From: Pedobacter sp.
Lineage (GTDB): Bacteria > Bacteroidota > Bacteroidia > Sphingobacteriales > Sphingobacteriaceae
Direction of reading: 5' to 3'
DNA length: 64,000 nucleotides
Assembly: GCA_008015505.1 (NCBI GenBank)
Contig: SSFR01000014.1
Location: forward strand, 124,001 to 188,000
Part shown: piece after piece, positions 36,172-45,193 of the stretch
Numbering within the stretch: the first letter of the stretch is position 1
Layout: every line of letters starts with the position of its first letter
Translations under genes and position numbers: made by a program
Notes under the pieces: model-generated
Told to the model about the DNA's origin: nothing
Seen by the model: only the letters and a program-made list of their open reading frames with translations
Databases searched by the model: none

Positions 36172-37845
36172 ATGAAGATAGCACTAGCTCAGCTGAATTA
36201 TCATATTGGCAATATTGAAGCAAACACCCAAAGAATAATCAAGGCTATCAACGATGCTAAAAAGCAAACAGCTGACTTAATTGTATTCGCCGAACTTGCC
36301 ATTTGTGGCTACCCCCCATTAGATCTCCTAGAATCAAATACATTTATCCACTCCTGTGAACAAGCCATTGATCAAATAGCTATTACCTGCGATACGATTG
36401 CATGTATTCTTGGCGCACCTGTAAGAAACACTGATCCTAAGGGAAAGGACTTATATAATGCAGCCTATTTCATCGAAAACAAAAAAGTACAAACGATTAT
36501 CCATAAGGCCTTACTCCCCAATTATGATGTATTCGATGAGTACCGATATTTTGAACCAGCCACGGGGCTTCAATGCATCCATTTCAAAGGGATTAAAATT
36601 GCATTAACTATTTGCGAAGATCTTTGGAATATCGGTAGAGATCCCTTGTATGTGGAGTCCCCCATGGATATACTCATTAAAGAACAACCTAACTTGATGA
36701 TCAATATTGCGGCGTCTCCATTTGCTCATATGCATCATCAAGAACGTGTTTCTGTACTGAAGCACAACTGCAAGAAATACCGTCTTCCTATCTTTTATGT
36801 GAATCAAGTTGGAGCCCAAACAGAGCTCATTTTCGATGGACGATCTACTGTTTTTGATGCTGATGGACACCAGATTCATGAAATGGCTTCTTTTGCTGAA
36901 GCGATCCAATTGTATGAATTTCAAAACACACAAATTCTACTTCATCACCCAAGCAACCCACCCGAGAACACCAATCAATCTTTAATCCATGATGCCCTTG
37001 TACTGGGCATTCGTGATTATTTTACCAAATCGGGCTTTAAGAAAGCTATTTTGGGTTTATCAGGAGGAATCGACTCAGCCCTAGTATGTGCACTGGCCAC
37101 TGAAGCACTGGGAGCAGAAAATGTAATGGCTATTTTGATGCCTTCGGAATTTTCATCTGACCACTCCATCAAAGATGCCCTAGATTTAGTGAGCAACTTG
37201 GGCTGCAGGCACCAAATTATCCCGATTCAAGACTCTGTTACAGCATTCGATAAAATGCTAAAACCATTATTTGGCGATCTACCCTTCGATGTTGCTGAAG
37301 AAAATATCCAATCGCGATGCCGTGCGATTACCGTAATGGCACTCTCCAATAAATTCGGCTATATTTTATTAAATACATCAAATAAAAGCGAACTCGCTGT
37401 AGGCTATGGAACCCTTTATGGGGATATGGCTGGAGCAATTGCCGTGATTGGTGATCTTTACAAAACTGGAGTGTACCAGCTCTGTCAACACATCAATCGA
37501 AATCGAGAAATTATTCCCAAAAACATACTCGTTAAAGCACCATCTGCCGAACTTCGACCTGGCCAAAAAGATGCTGATTCACTACCAGACTACGCCATCC
37601 TAGACAAAATTTTATTCGAATACATCGAATTAAGGAAAAGCCATCAAGATATTATAGCACTAAGTATCGACGAGGCTTTAGTACATCGCATACTTAAGTT
37701 AGTTAACCATGCTGAATTTAAGCGACGTCAATCCCCCCCCATCTTACGGGTATCTCCTAAAGCTTTCGGATTAAGTAGACGAATGCCAATCGTAGGTAAA
37801 TACCCCACGGGGCAATTACTCGATTTCAGCAAAGAGCTTGTTTAA
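36172..37845 (+). CDS. nadE: Glutamine-dependent NAD+ synthetase
   Basis: It converts nicotinate adenine dinucleotide to NAD+ with ATP and glutamine nitrogen. The N-terminal nitrilase-type glutaminase has Glu in VFAELAICGYPP, Lys in IIHKALLPNYDVF and Cys in ALTICEDLWN (about residue 145). The C-terminal synthetase has the PP-loop LGLSGGIDSALVCAL near residue 290 and NTSNKSELAVGYGTLYGDMA. The full length of 557 residues is normal. Its last residues SKELV-stop come from GAGCTTGTTTAA, the start of a MITE-like end (37834-37850), so the C-terminus was reset by a repeat. Divergent from gldB, convergent with the subtilase gene. Confidence 0.94.
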   Translation: MKIALAQLNYHIGNIEANTQRIIKAINDAKKQTADLIVFAELAICGYPPLDLLESNTFIHSCEQAIDQIAITCDTIACILGAPVRNTDPKGKDLYNAAYFIENKKVQTIIHKALLPNYDVFDEYRYFEPATGLQCIHFKGIKIALTICEDLWNIGRDPLYVESPMDILIKEQPNLMINIAASPFAHMHHQERVSVLKHNCKKYRLPIFYVNQVGAQTELIFDGRSTVFDADGHQIHEMASFAEAIQLYEFQNTQILLHHPSNPPENTNQSLIHDALVLGIRDYFTKSGFKKAILGLSGGIDSALVCALATEALGAENVMAILMPSEFSSDHSIKDALDLVSNLGCRHQIIPIQDSVTAFDKMLKPLFGDLPFDVAEENIQSRCRAITVMALSNKFGYILLNTSNKSELAVGYGTLYGDMAGAIAVIGDLYKTGVYQLCQHINRNREIIPKNILVKAPSAELRPGQKDADSLPDYAILDKILFEYIELRKSHQDIIALSIDEALVHRILKLVNHAEFKRRQSPPILRVSPKAFGLSRRMPIVGKYPTGQLLDFSKELV

Positions 37846-37850
37846 ATAAA
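37834..37850. repeat. Solo MITE-like end forming the nadE stop
   Basis: GAGCTTGTTTAAATAAA matches the left end of the 61281 element. The first 12 bases encode Glu-Leu-Val-stop of nadE, exactly as in cinA at 13403. Confidence 0.5.
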
Positions 37851-37884
37851 GTCAATAACTAAACACACTAATTTGACATGAATT

Positions 37885-39459
37885 CTAATCAATGCCTAAA
37901 GCTTTATCCATTTTAACGATCCCAGCACCCCAATTCGAATTATGATCTGGATTAACTGCCGAAGCTTTTAAAATATCCACTATTTCTGAAGCTGATTTTT
38001 TAGGATACCTACTCCAAACCATAGCTGCCATACCGGCCATACTTGCTGTTGCTACAGATGAACCCCCAACGATAGAAGGATTCTCACCATTCATAGCCAA
38101 ACTAAGCACATGTAATCCGGTAGCGCCTTTTTCCATCACGACAACAAATCCTACCTTATCTCCCTCATGACAAACACTACACCTCTCTCTTAAATTATCT
38201 TTAATACCAGTAACTGCATTTACATCCGGCATACTTGCTGGAAATGCCACCCACAGCCAATTAGTCCACTCATTCGATGTTCCCGCAGCACAAAAAACTA
38301 ACTTACCTCGGTTAATCGCATTTTGCACTGCGTCGGCAACTTGTGAGATATAAAATGGATAACCCATACTCATACTAATAATTTTAATATCATCTCTATT
38401 TGCCGCTATGTCAAATGCATCTGCCACCCCTTTTTTCTCACGACTCTCATCCAAAATCACGTCTGCTGAAGCTCTCACTGTCACTAAATCACAGTTATAA
38501 GCAATTCCACATGCGCCACCCCTTGTTCCTCTGGGCGCACCAATAACACCCGCCATTGTAGTCCCATGCCCACACATATCTTGAGGTGTTTCCTGTGGCC
38601 CATAAGGAACAACACCCATTAAGATATCTCTAGGCAAAGTAACTAGGTGTTCCATCGTACGACCATAAGATGCCCCTTGATTAAAGCTGCCATTTAAACC
38701 TTCTTGATTTAAACTGCACCCCGTATCAACAACCATGACTTTGATTCCCTTGCCACTACTCACTGGCCATGACTGTTCTATACGATGATGACTGTAATTC
38801 CAAGATACTTTAGCCAATGGTGAAATAACACTGTAATCATTATTCAAAAGCAAATTCCCAAAGTGAGCCAAAGCTCCAGTACAGCCCAGTGTACTTTTCA
38901 ACTTATCTCCAGTCTCTTTCACTTGGTCTTCGGCTTTATAATTGTAGCCTATTGGTTCAGCATAACGAACAAGATTGGATTGTCTCAACTTACTTATAGT
39001 ACTCAAAGACTGGACCTGCACACACATAACTGGCAGATATTTTTCAGGCCAAACCTCCAGCTTTTCTATTTTTAAATTGGGCTGAGCTTTTCGTTCTTCT
39101 TCCCAGATCAGTTGCAACACCGCATCTTTAGCCTCTTGCCACGCTTTAGATTGCACATTAATAGTATGAATATTTGTATAAACATCGGCAGCAGCCCAAC
39201 CCGCCGGCTTATATCCTACAGATAGCACTTTATCTGACTGACTCAGTGCACTCCATACTTGCTCATCACTTGCCTCAGCCCACTTAAAATCACCCTTTGA
39301 TTTGATTGAATTGGTAATGTAATTATCAATACTTGCCCTACTGATTACACTTTTCAAATCTCCAGTAGGCGTAACCATGCCTGAATTTGTGATTGGTTTC
39401 TTACAGGCACATAGTAAAAAAAGCAAGCTGCCTGAATACAACAAAGCATTTCTTTTCAT
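37885..39459 (-). CDS. Subtilisin-like (S8) serine peptidase lipoprotein
   Basis: A 524-residue predicted lipoprotein. The signal and lipobox lie in MKRNALLYSGSLLFLLCACK. A region around residues 140-170 (YLPVMCVQVQSLSTISKLRQ) resembles an I9-type prodomain. The catalytic triad is visible: Asp245 in VMVVDTGCS, His298 in CGHGTTMAG and Ser468 in VGGSSVATASMAG (GSS in place of the usual GTS). The oxyanion region reads AAGTSNEW in place of AAGN, a slight deviation. The peptidase domain is Cys-rich (C-S-V-C-H and others), suggesting disulfides and an exposed location. It is probably an outer-membrane or periplasmic protease; the substrate is unknown. Convergent with nadE. Confidence 0.85.
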   Translation of the reverse strand: MKRNALLYSGSLLFLLCACKKPITNSGMVTPTGDLKSVISRASIDNYITNSIKSKGDFKWAEASDEQVWSALSQSDKVLSVGYKPAGWAAADVYTNIHTINVQSKAWQEAKDAVLQLIWEEERKAQPNLKIEKLEVWPEKYLPVMCVQVQSLSTISKLRQSNLVRYAEPIGYNYKAEDQVKETGDKLKSTLGCTGALAHFGNLLLNNDYSVISPLAKVSWNYSHHRIEQSWPVSSGKGIKVMVVDTGCSLNQEGLNGSFNQGASYGRTMEHLVTLPRDILMGVVPYGPQETPQDMCGHGTTMAGVIGAPRGTRGGACGIAYNCDLVTVRASADVILDESREKKGVADAFDIAANRDDIKIISMSMGYPFYISQVADAVQNAINRGKLVFCAAGTSNEWTNWLWVAFPASMPDVNAVTGIKDNLRERCSVCHEGDKVGFVVVMEKGATGLHVLSLAMNGENPSIVGGSSVATASMAGMAAMVWSRYPKKSASEIVDILKASAVNPDHNSNWGAGIVKMDKALGID

Positions 39460-39615
39460 AATTATTTTCCTTTGAGAGCAATTGAGTTAAAGCCATCTAA
39501 TCGATTTTAATTTCCAAGCATTACCCCTAAACACCCTTGCTAAATCATAATAATAAATCAAAAATTTTTCTAATCTATAAATATGATTTAACTTAAAAGA
39601 AAAATAATTACAATT

Positions 39616-41244
39616 TTATATTAAAAAATTAATTAAAAATTTTATACGAAGCAATCCCATAACTAAAATCACTCCAAATAATCCAGCCCCAAGGCAGCCA
39701 AAATCAGCAATATAGTCTCCATGTTTGACGTAAAATGTTAGCTCATCATTGAGATTAATATTTTCTTTCAAAGCTGTAGTAGTCCACCACTGAGTTTGTT
39801 GTACAATATCTCCTCGCCCGTTAATAAAAGCAGAAATTCCTGTATTGGCAGAACGAGCCACCCAACGCCGACTTTCCACAGCTCTCAATTTAGCATATTC
39901 CAAATGCTGATTCTTCCCCGAGGTATTACCCCACCAAGCATCATTGGTCATAATGGCTATAAACTGAGCTCCCCTTTTGACATAATCAGCCACATATTCT
40001 CCCCAGATCGATTCATAACAAATAACAGGAGCACAGCCAATGCCACTTTGTGAATAAAATACAGAAGGTTCACTTTGCCTACCATATCCCCCAGTTGTTC
40101 CACCAAAACCAGCAAATATGGGTTTCAAAAAAGCCAAAGCCGACGCAAAAGGCAATGTCTCTACACCAGGCACTAGTTTAGATTTATGATAGAATTGCAC
40201 CTTGGCTTGGTTTTCTATTTGAACAGCTGCATTAAAACTATCCCAATATTTTTGGGAACGCTCATCAAACTGTGCCGTGGGTGTTTTTGCTCGATCATAG
40301 AAAAGATAGCTTTCTATGCCAGAAACAACATTTGCGTGCTTGTATTTACTCAAAAATTGTCTGGTAGCTAAGTAATTGACATTACTAAAAAAAGTATCCT
40401 CATTAGCGGATTCAGGAATGGCCGTCTCTGGCCAAATGAAATATTCTGTATTTGCTTGTCCAAGCGAATCAGAAAAATGAATCAATTGCTGTGTTTGTAC
40501 AAAAGGGTTTAATGTGTATTTCACATAAGGGTCCACATTAGGCTGCACAACAACCACATTAGTAGGATTTGGTTTTTCATGATATCCCCAATAACGTATC
40601 ATAGAAATCACCATTGGAATCAGTATAAACCCAATAGGTTTAATACACAGGTATATTTTTTTCCAGGTATCGGTCGTCTTTTTAAAAGCCAAATAGGCTT
40701 CAAATACCAATATATTAGATATCAAAATCCAAAGTGTCCCCCCATATACGCCTGTATATTCATACCACTGAACTAATTGATGGCTTTGAGCAAAACCATT
40801 CCCCAGATTCATCCAAGGAAAAGGGGCATCCCAATTTTGATACAAATACTCATAGCCTATCCAAAAACAAATCAAACCCACATAGCTGCGGGTCTTAGTT
40901 ATTGTTCGCCGTAACTGATAATACAGCCAGAAAGGAAGTGTCATCAGTAATGTAGCCGTTCCAAAGGGGAGCAAAATAACCAATATGGCAGCCCAAGTAG
41001 GCATAGCTGATGCCAACGAGTTAAAAACCCAATACGTACATGCTCCATTCCATATAAAAAAAGTAAGTGCACAAATCCAAAAAACCTGCGCTCCCTTCTT
41101 GAGTTGATCAGCCTGTATAATTTGCTCTACAACCACCAATAAAGGCACTAAAGCAATTAGTAAGATGGGGCTGGTAAATGGAATCGGAGGCCACGCAAGC
41201 CATAAAAGAAAAGCACTCAGCAGTGCCAAAAAACATTTTTTCAT
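39616..41244 (-). CDS. lnt: Apolipoprotein N-acyltransferase
   Basis: An inner-membrane enzyme that adds the third acyl chain to lipoproteins. It is 542 residues with an N-terminal block of about six membrane segments (residues 5-220), a nitrilase-type periplasmic domain, and a final membrane helix. The Glu-Lys-Cys triad is in FIWPETAIPE, FYHKSKLVPGVE and CAPVICYESIWG, at about residues 270, 340 and 390. WWGNTSGKNQHLEYAKLRAV with ESRRWVARSANTGIS is the family signature. The length is normal. The many predicted lipoproteins in the window are its likely substrates. The 155 AT-rich bases downstream (39460-39615) show no gene. Confidence 0.92.
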   Translation of the reverse strand: MKKCFLALLSAFLLWLAWPPIPFTSPILLIALVPLLVVVEQIIQADQLKKGAQVFWICALTFFIWNGACTYWVFNSLASAMPTWAAILVILLPFGTATLLMTLPFWLYYQLRRTITKTRSYVGLICFWIGYEYLYQNWDAPFPWMNLGNGFAQSHQLVQWYEYTGVYGGTLWILISNILVFEAYLAFKKTTDTWKKIYLCIKPIGFILIPMVISMIRYWGYHEKPNPTNVVVVQPNVDPYVKYTLNPFVQTQQLIHFSDSLGQANTEYFIWPETAIPESANEDTFFSNVNYLATRQFLSKYKHANVVSGIESYLFYDRAKTPTAQFDERSQKYWDSFNAAVQIENQAKVQFYHKSKLVPGVETLPFASALAFLKPIFAGFGGTTGGYGRQSEPSVFYSQSGIGCAPVICYESIWGEYVADYVKRGAQFIAIMTNDAWWGNTSGKNQHLEYAKLRAVESRRWVARSANTGISAFINGRGDIVQQTQWWTTTALKENINLNDELTFYVKHGDYIADFGCLGAGLFGVILVMGLLRIKFLINFLI

Positions 41245-41313
41245 TTGTACTATTTGTTATGATTTAGGATGGCCGATGGTAGCATTTACGCGCAAAGGTG
41301 CAATTTTGTCTTC

Positions 41314-42039
41314 CTAATTAACAGGAGTATGATCCTCTAATTGATCATTATGGAAATCATATTCTTTACGCCAATCCATATATCCCACAAAAGCAATGTA
41401 GATATAAAGTGCATACATCATCGCCGTCAGATCTAAACCTTTATAAGTATACACTACCACATAAATACCGTCGACAAACATCCAGATTAGCCAATTTTGA
41501 ATAACCTTACGCGCCAAAAAAAACTGAGCAACTAAACTACAGGCTGTACAAAAGCTATCTGTAAATGGAAAAGAGGCATCCGTTTCATGCTTTAACAAAG
41601 TACCCAACAACACCGTAAATAAAACAATCGCTCCTACTGAAAGTTGTACTTCCCTCTTGGTCATATAACTAACCTTCACTCTTGACACTGCAGTAGATTT
41701 TTGACTCCAAAAATACCAGCCATAAACATTGGTAATCATAAAATAAAGCTGCAAGCCCATATCTGCATATAGCTTGGCTTCCCAAAAAATTACCATATAG
41801 ATCGCCACGCTAATAATAGCCATAGGCCAGCTAAGAATCTTATTTTTCGCTGCCAAATAAACACACAACATCCCAGTGACTACACCTATAGTCTCTAATA
41901 TACTTTGACCTTGCAGCCAATGAAATAAGTTAAGCAACCATGAATCACCACTCACAAATCCTAAATGAGCAACCTGATCCATAGTCGCCTCGTGACCAAA
42001 AAACAAACCAAGTACATGAAGAAATAATGCCTCCATCAA
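41314..42039 (-). CDS. pnuC: Nicotinamide riboside transporter PnuC-like
   Basis: A 241-residue membrane protein with seven hydrophobic segments. ETIGVVTGMLCVYLAAKNKI with LSWPMAIIS and YADMGLQLYFMITNVYGWYF carry the PnuC signature (WP, and Q-x-x-x-x-x-x-N-x-Y-G-W). The C-terminal NWLIWMFVDGIYVVVYTYKG is the second half of the pattern. PnuC proteins admit nicotinamide riboside by facilitated diffusion, then a NadR-like kinase traps it; such a kinase is encoded at 59577. Some relatives carry thiamine or riboflavin, so the substrate is inferred. A second Met follows the first directly. It sits 69 bases upstream of lnt on the same strand. Confidence 0.85.
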   Translation of the reverse strand: MMEALFLHVLGLFFGHEATMDQVAHLGFVSGDSWLLNLFHWLQGQSILETIGVVTGMLCVYLAAKNKILSWPMAIISVAIYMVIFWEAKLYADMGLQLYFMITNVYGWYFWSQKSTAVSRVKVSYMTKREVQLSVGAIVLFTVLLGTLLKHETDASFPFTDSFCTACSLVAQFFLARKVIQNWLIWMFVDGIYVVVYTYKGLDLTAMMYALYIYIAFVGYMDWRKEYDFHNDQLEDHTPVN

Positions 42040-42177
42040 TTATCAATACAAAACAGTATTCAATTAATTAACGTCTAATATATAATTAATATAGTTGGCA
42101 ACAATTATCTCAATCATAAAATATTTCTCGCCTCATCCTTCAACATACTACCTCCAACATACTACACACTAATTATT

Positions 42178-42185
42178 TACATTTG
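42178..42185 (+). promoter_or_regulatory. Promoter -7 box of the 2OG oxygenase gene
   Basis: TACATTTG matches TAnnTTTG exactly, 43 bases before the ATG at 42229. The rest of the 189-base gap from 42040 is AT-rich without an open frame. Confidence 0.45.
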
Positions 42186-42228
42186 CATTGCCTTTATCAT
42201 TCTCCAAGTCTTAATCAATAAAAACATA

Positions 42229-43194
42229 ATGACAACAACAATCAACATCCCACGCCTTGATTTACAAGACTACACCCAAGGTAGTCCCGAACAAAAAAAG
42301 AAATTCTCTGATGCTATTGGACAAGCCTATAAAGACACTGGATTTGTTTCCATCACCAACCACGGCATGACCCAAGAATTGATGAACGAACTTTATACCG
42401 AGGTGAAAAAGTTTTTTGATTTATCTGAAACGACTAAACTAAAGTATCAAATACCCGGACTTGCTGGACAACGTGGCTATACCAGTAAAGGAACTGAAAA
42501 AGCAAAAGATGCTAAAACTCCCGACCTAAAAGAGTTTTGGCAATCTGGGCAAGTAGTTACAGATAATGACCCCATTAAAGATCAATATCCTGACAATATT
42601 GAAGTAAAAGAGCTTCCCCGGTTCAACACTGTGACTCGGGAAGTATACCAGCGCTTGGAACAAGCCGGTAAGCATTTATTACGAGCCATTGCTTTGTACT
42701 TGGGATTACCTGAAAACTATTTCGACAACAAAGTCCATAATGGAAATTCTATTCTCCGTGCTATTCACTATTTTCCTATTGAAAATCCGGAGGATCTTCC
42801 GGCCGATGCAGTTAGAGCGGGGGCTCATGAGGATATAAACTTAATTACCCTTTTAATTGGCGCTAGTGCCGATGGCTTAGAAATCTTGACTCGAGATGAA
42901 CAATGGTTCCCTGTGAAAGCAAATGCAGATGATATTGTAGTCAATGTAGGTGATATGCTGCAACGCTTGACCAATAATCGACTAAAATCGACCACTCATC
43001 GAGTAGTTAACCCGCCTCGAGAACTTATGAAAACTTCTCGTTATTCCGTCCCATTTTTCTTGCACCCCATCAGTTCGATGGACCTCTCCTGCTTGGATTT
43101 ATGTATCGATAAAGATCATCCCAAAGCTTATCAGGACATCACTGCCGGAGAATATTTAGATGAACGCCTCCTGGAAATTGGATTGAAAAAATAA
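42229..43194 (+). CDS. Isopenicillin N synthase-like 2OG-Fe(II) oxygenase
   Basis: A 321-residue non-haem iron oxygenase. The DIOX_N part covers residues 5-130 (IPRLDLQDY, GFVSITNHGM). The double-stranded beta-helix has the iron triad H-x-D in GAHEDINLITLL (about residues 204-206) and distal His in STTHRVVNPP, with the 2-oxoglutarate-binding R-x-S in TSRYSVPFFLHP. It hydroxylates, oxidises or cyclises a small molecule. The family is large and includes ethylene-forming, gibberellin and antibiotic enzymes, so the substrate cannot be assigned. It is monocistronic, with its own promoter box and a palindromic repeat just after the stop. Confidence 0.85.
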   Translation: MTTTINIPRLDLQDYTQGSPEQKKKFSDAIGQAYKDTGFVSITNHGMTQELMNELYTEVKKFFDLSETTKLKYQIPGLAGQRGYTSKGTEKAKDAKTPDLKEFWQSGQVVTDNDPIKDQYPDNIEVKELPRFNTVTREVYQRLEQAGKHLLRAIALYLGLPENYFDNKVHNGNSILRAIHYFPIENPEDLPADAVRAGAHEDINLITLLIGASADGLEILTRDEQWFPVKANADDIVVNVGDMLQRLTNNRLKSTTHRVVNPPRELMKTSRYSVPFFLHPISSMDLSCLDLCIDKDHPKAYQDITAGEYLDERLLEIGLKK

Positions 43195-43200
43195 ATCAAT

Positions 43201-43217
43201 GAGCTTTAAACAAGCTC
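43201..43217. repeat. Palindromic MITE-like remnant / possible terminator
   Basis: GAGCTTTAAACAAGCTC: a 6-bp stem GAGCTT/AAGCTC (7 bp with the flanking T-A) around TAAAC. It looks like two element ends joined with no interior, like the 32-base copy at 13383. It lies six bases after the oxygenase stop, where it could act as a weak terminator. Confidence 0.45.
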
Positions 43218-43262
43218 AATATTAATCACAAGGGTATAATCCCCCTATTTGAAGCAAGAGGA

Positions 43263-43754
43263 TTATGCCTTTGTCATTTCTTCCTTAATTTTTTGCGCTA
43301 ACTCAGCGGGATGCTGTGTACCAATGATATAAATCAGGCCATCACTGTCCGTTAGCTTAATAGCATATTTACCCCCTGAATAAAAACGAATCGTTCCATT
43401 TTTGTGCAAATTATAAACAGGATTATTGATCAAATAGGTGCCATATGGAATCCTTTCTACCTTGATAATGCTACCTAAATTTATCTTAACAAGCCTAGTA
43501 GTCCACAGGCCACTAAGTACCATACTTTTATTTTGAACCAATGTTCGGAAATGTGGTAAAAACATCATCACCACCGAAACCAACAATATACTACAGCCAA
43601 CAATCAAGAAAATATGCGCAGTATCTCGTTCATGCTCCTCAGTAAACAAATAAGCTACAAAACAAAACAAAGCCATAACCAATCGGACACTGATCCGAAC
43701 ATAATCACGCCCGATATACTGCTTCTCAATAAACGCTCCTGATTTATTCTCCAT
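43263..43754 (-). CDS. Membrane protein with PH-like domain, unknown function
   Basis: A 163-residue protein. After a polar start come two hydrophobic segments (VRLVMALFCFVAYLF and FLIVGCSILLVSVVMMFL), then a soluble beta-rich region (SMVLSGLWTTRLVKINLGSI, NGTIRFYSGGKYAIKLTD, PAELAQKIKEEM) that resembles bacterial PH-like (bPH) domains. The start at 43754 overlaps the end of tilS by 11 bases and is in the reading order tilS then this gene, so the pair is coupled. No catalytic motif is visible. A role at the membrane is the most that can be said. Confidence 0.6.
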   Translation of the reverse strand: MENKSGAFIEKQYIGRDYVRISVRLVMALFCFVAYLFTEEHERDTAHIFLIVGCSILLVSVVMMFLPHFRTLVQNKSMVLSGLWTTRLVKINLGSIIKVERIPYGTYLINNPVYNLHKNGTIRFYSGGKYAIKLTDSDGLIYIIGTQHPAELAQKIKEEMTKA

Positions 43755-45099
43755 ACGTGTATAATTTCTTGCTGAAAATAAAAACTTTTTGGGTCTGAGG
43801 CAGCACTTTGTATCGATCATCTATTCGATAACCCATCACATAAATAATATCCCCATTCCCGTTAATCACAATAGGAATGCTCCTTTTATATATCAATGGA
43901 ATTTTCTGCCCTATAAAAAAATCACTCAACTTTTTTTTCTTTCCATTCATTCCTAATGGATAGAAAAAATCACCTTCTTGCCAAGTCCTTATTTTTAAAG
44001 GAAACTGCAAAATATCTCCATTAAACTGAGCAATAGTTGAATCTTTAATTAATTTAAAAGCTTCCATAGATACCCAACGCATATTCCATTCTTCATTTTC
44101 CCAGTAAATCTTTTCATCATCTATATGAATCATCACATCCAAAGGACTAACTACCCCCTTCTTACTTAAAAAAACATAATGCCGATCAAGAAACAAAACA
44201 TGTGTCAAGGATTCAAATTTTTTCCCTGGTTCCTTATCCCACGATCTGGACAAATCAGTTAATACTGCCTCAGTAAATCCAAATGGATGAAATAGACCAA
44301 ACAGCAACGTATGCAGGGGCTTTAGCCCTTTAAGCGATAATAAACTAATTCTGAATTCATCCTTTGACATTTCTTCAAAAAGTGTATGATGCAATTCGCT
44401 GATCCGCTCATTGAGTATCACTTCTAGCTCTATAAATCGCTTTCTATTTGCTTCAAATGTTTCTTCTAAGCTGGGATTAAGCTCTTTTAACAAAGGAATC
44501 ACTTGTAGACGAAGTTTATTCCGCGCATATTTAGTGGATAAATTCGAGCTATCATCTCGGTACTGAATATCCATCGAAGCAATTATTTGATCAATCTCAA
44601 TCCGACTGAAACAGAGCATTGGTCGAATAAATACATTGCGTTTAGGTAAAATACCATGCAATCCCGCAATACCAGTTCCACGAACTAGATTCAATAGCAT
44701 TGTCTCGATTGTATCATTTTGATGATGCGCCAAAGCGATATATTGAAAGTCAAAATCTTTTCTGATTTGCTCCAACCATCGATAACGCAATTCACGAGCT
44801 GCCATTTGAATTGAAATATGTTGATTCTTTGCTTCCTCTTGGGTATCAAGCTTCGTAGAAAAAAAAGGGACTCCAATTTTTCCCGCAAGCTCAGCAACGA
44901 AACGTTCATCAGCATCCGATTCGGCACCACGCAGCATAAAGTTGCAATGAGCAATCCCAAAATTAAACCCAGCCTGCTGAAATAAATGGGCTAATAATAC
45001 TGAATCACGTCCACCGCTTACTGCAAGCAAAACTTGATCCGACGAATTGAATAAACCCTGTTCTTGAATAAATAACCGAAAATGCTCGAGAAACATCAT
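43744..45099 (-). CDS. tilS: tRNA(Ile)-lysidine synthase
   Basis: TilS attaches lysine to C34 of tRNA-Ile(CAU), changing its decoding to AUA; it is usually essential. The 451-residue protein has the PP-loop VLLAVSGGRDSVLLAHLF at about residues 23-40, HCNFMLRGAESDADE, the HHQNDTIETMLLNLVRGTGI motif and the C-terminal TilS domain (KIRTWQEGDFFYPLGMNGKK with KKLSDFFI). Length and order are normal. It is divergent from the OstA-like gene across about 95 bases and co-transcribed with the downstream membrane protein. Confidence 0.94.
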   Translation of the reverse strand: MMFLEHFRLFIQEQGLFNSSDQVLLAVSGGRDSVLLAHLFQQAGFNFGIAHCNFMLRGAESDADERFVAELAGKIGVPFFSTKLDTQEEAKNQHISIQMAARELRYRWLEQIRKDFDFQYIALAHHQNDTIETMLLNLVRGTGIAGLHGILPKRNVFIRPMLCFSRIEIDQIIASMDIQYRDDSSNLSTKYARNKLRLQVIPLLKELNPSLEETFEANRKRFIELEVILNERISELHHTLFEEMSKDEFRISLLSLKGLKPLHTLLFGLFHPFGFTEAVLTDLSRSWDKEPGKKFESLTHVLFLDRHYVFLSKKGVVSPLDVMIHIDDEKIYWENEEWNMRWVSMEAFKLIKDSTIAQFNGDILQFPLKIRTWQEGDFFYPLGMNGKKKKLSDFFIGQKIPLIYKRSIPIVINGNGDIIYVMGYRIDDRYKVLPQTQKVFIFSKKLYTYGE

Positions 45100-45181
45100 T
45101 GACCCAACCTAGAATATACAATAATACGTAATTAAGACTAGTGCTACTTAAATCACTCACGAAATGCTAATTTCAAAAAGC

Positions 45182-45189
45182 TAATTTTG
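45182..45189 (+). promoter_or_regulatory. Promoter -7-like box close to the OstA-like start
   Basis: TAATTTTG matches TAnnTTTG but ends only four bases before the GTG at 45194. If used, the transcript would start at or just after that codon, giving a near-leaderless message or pointing to another promoter upstream. Confidence 0.3.
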
Positions 45190-45193
45190 CAAG

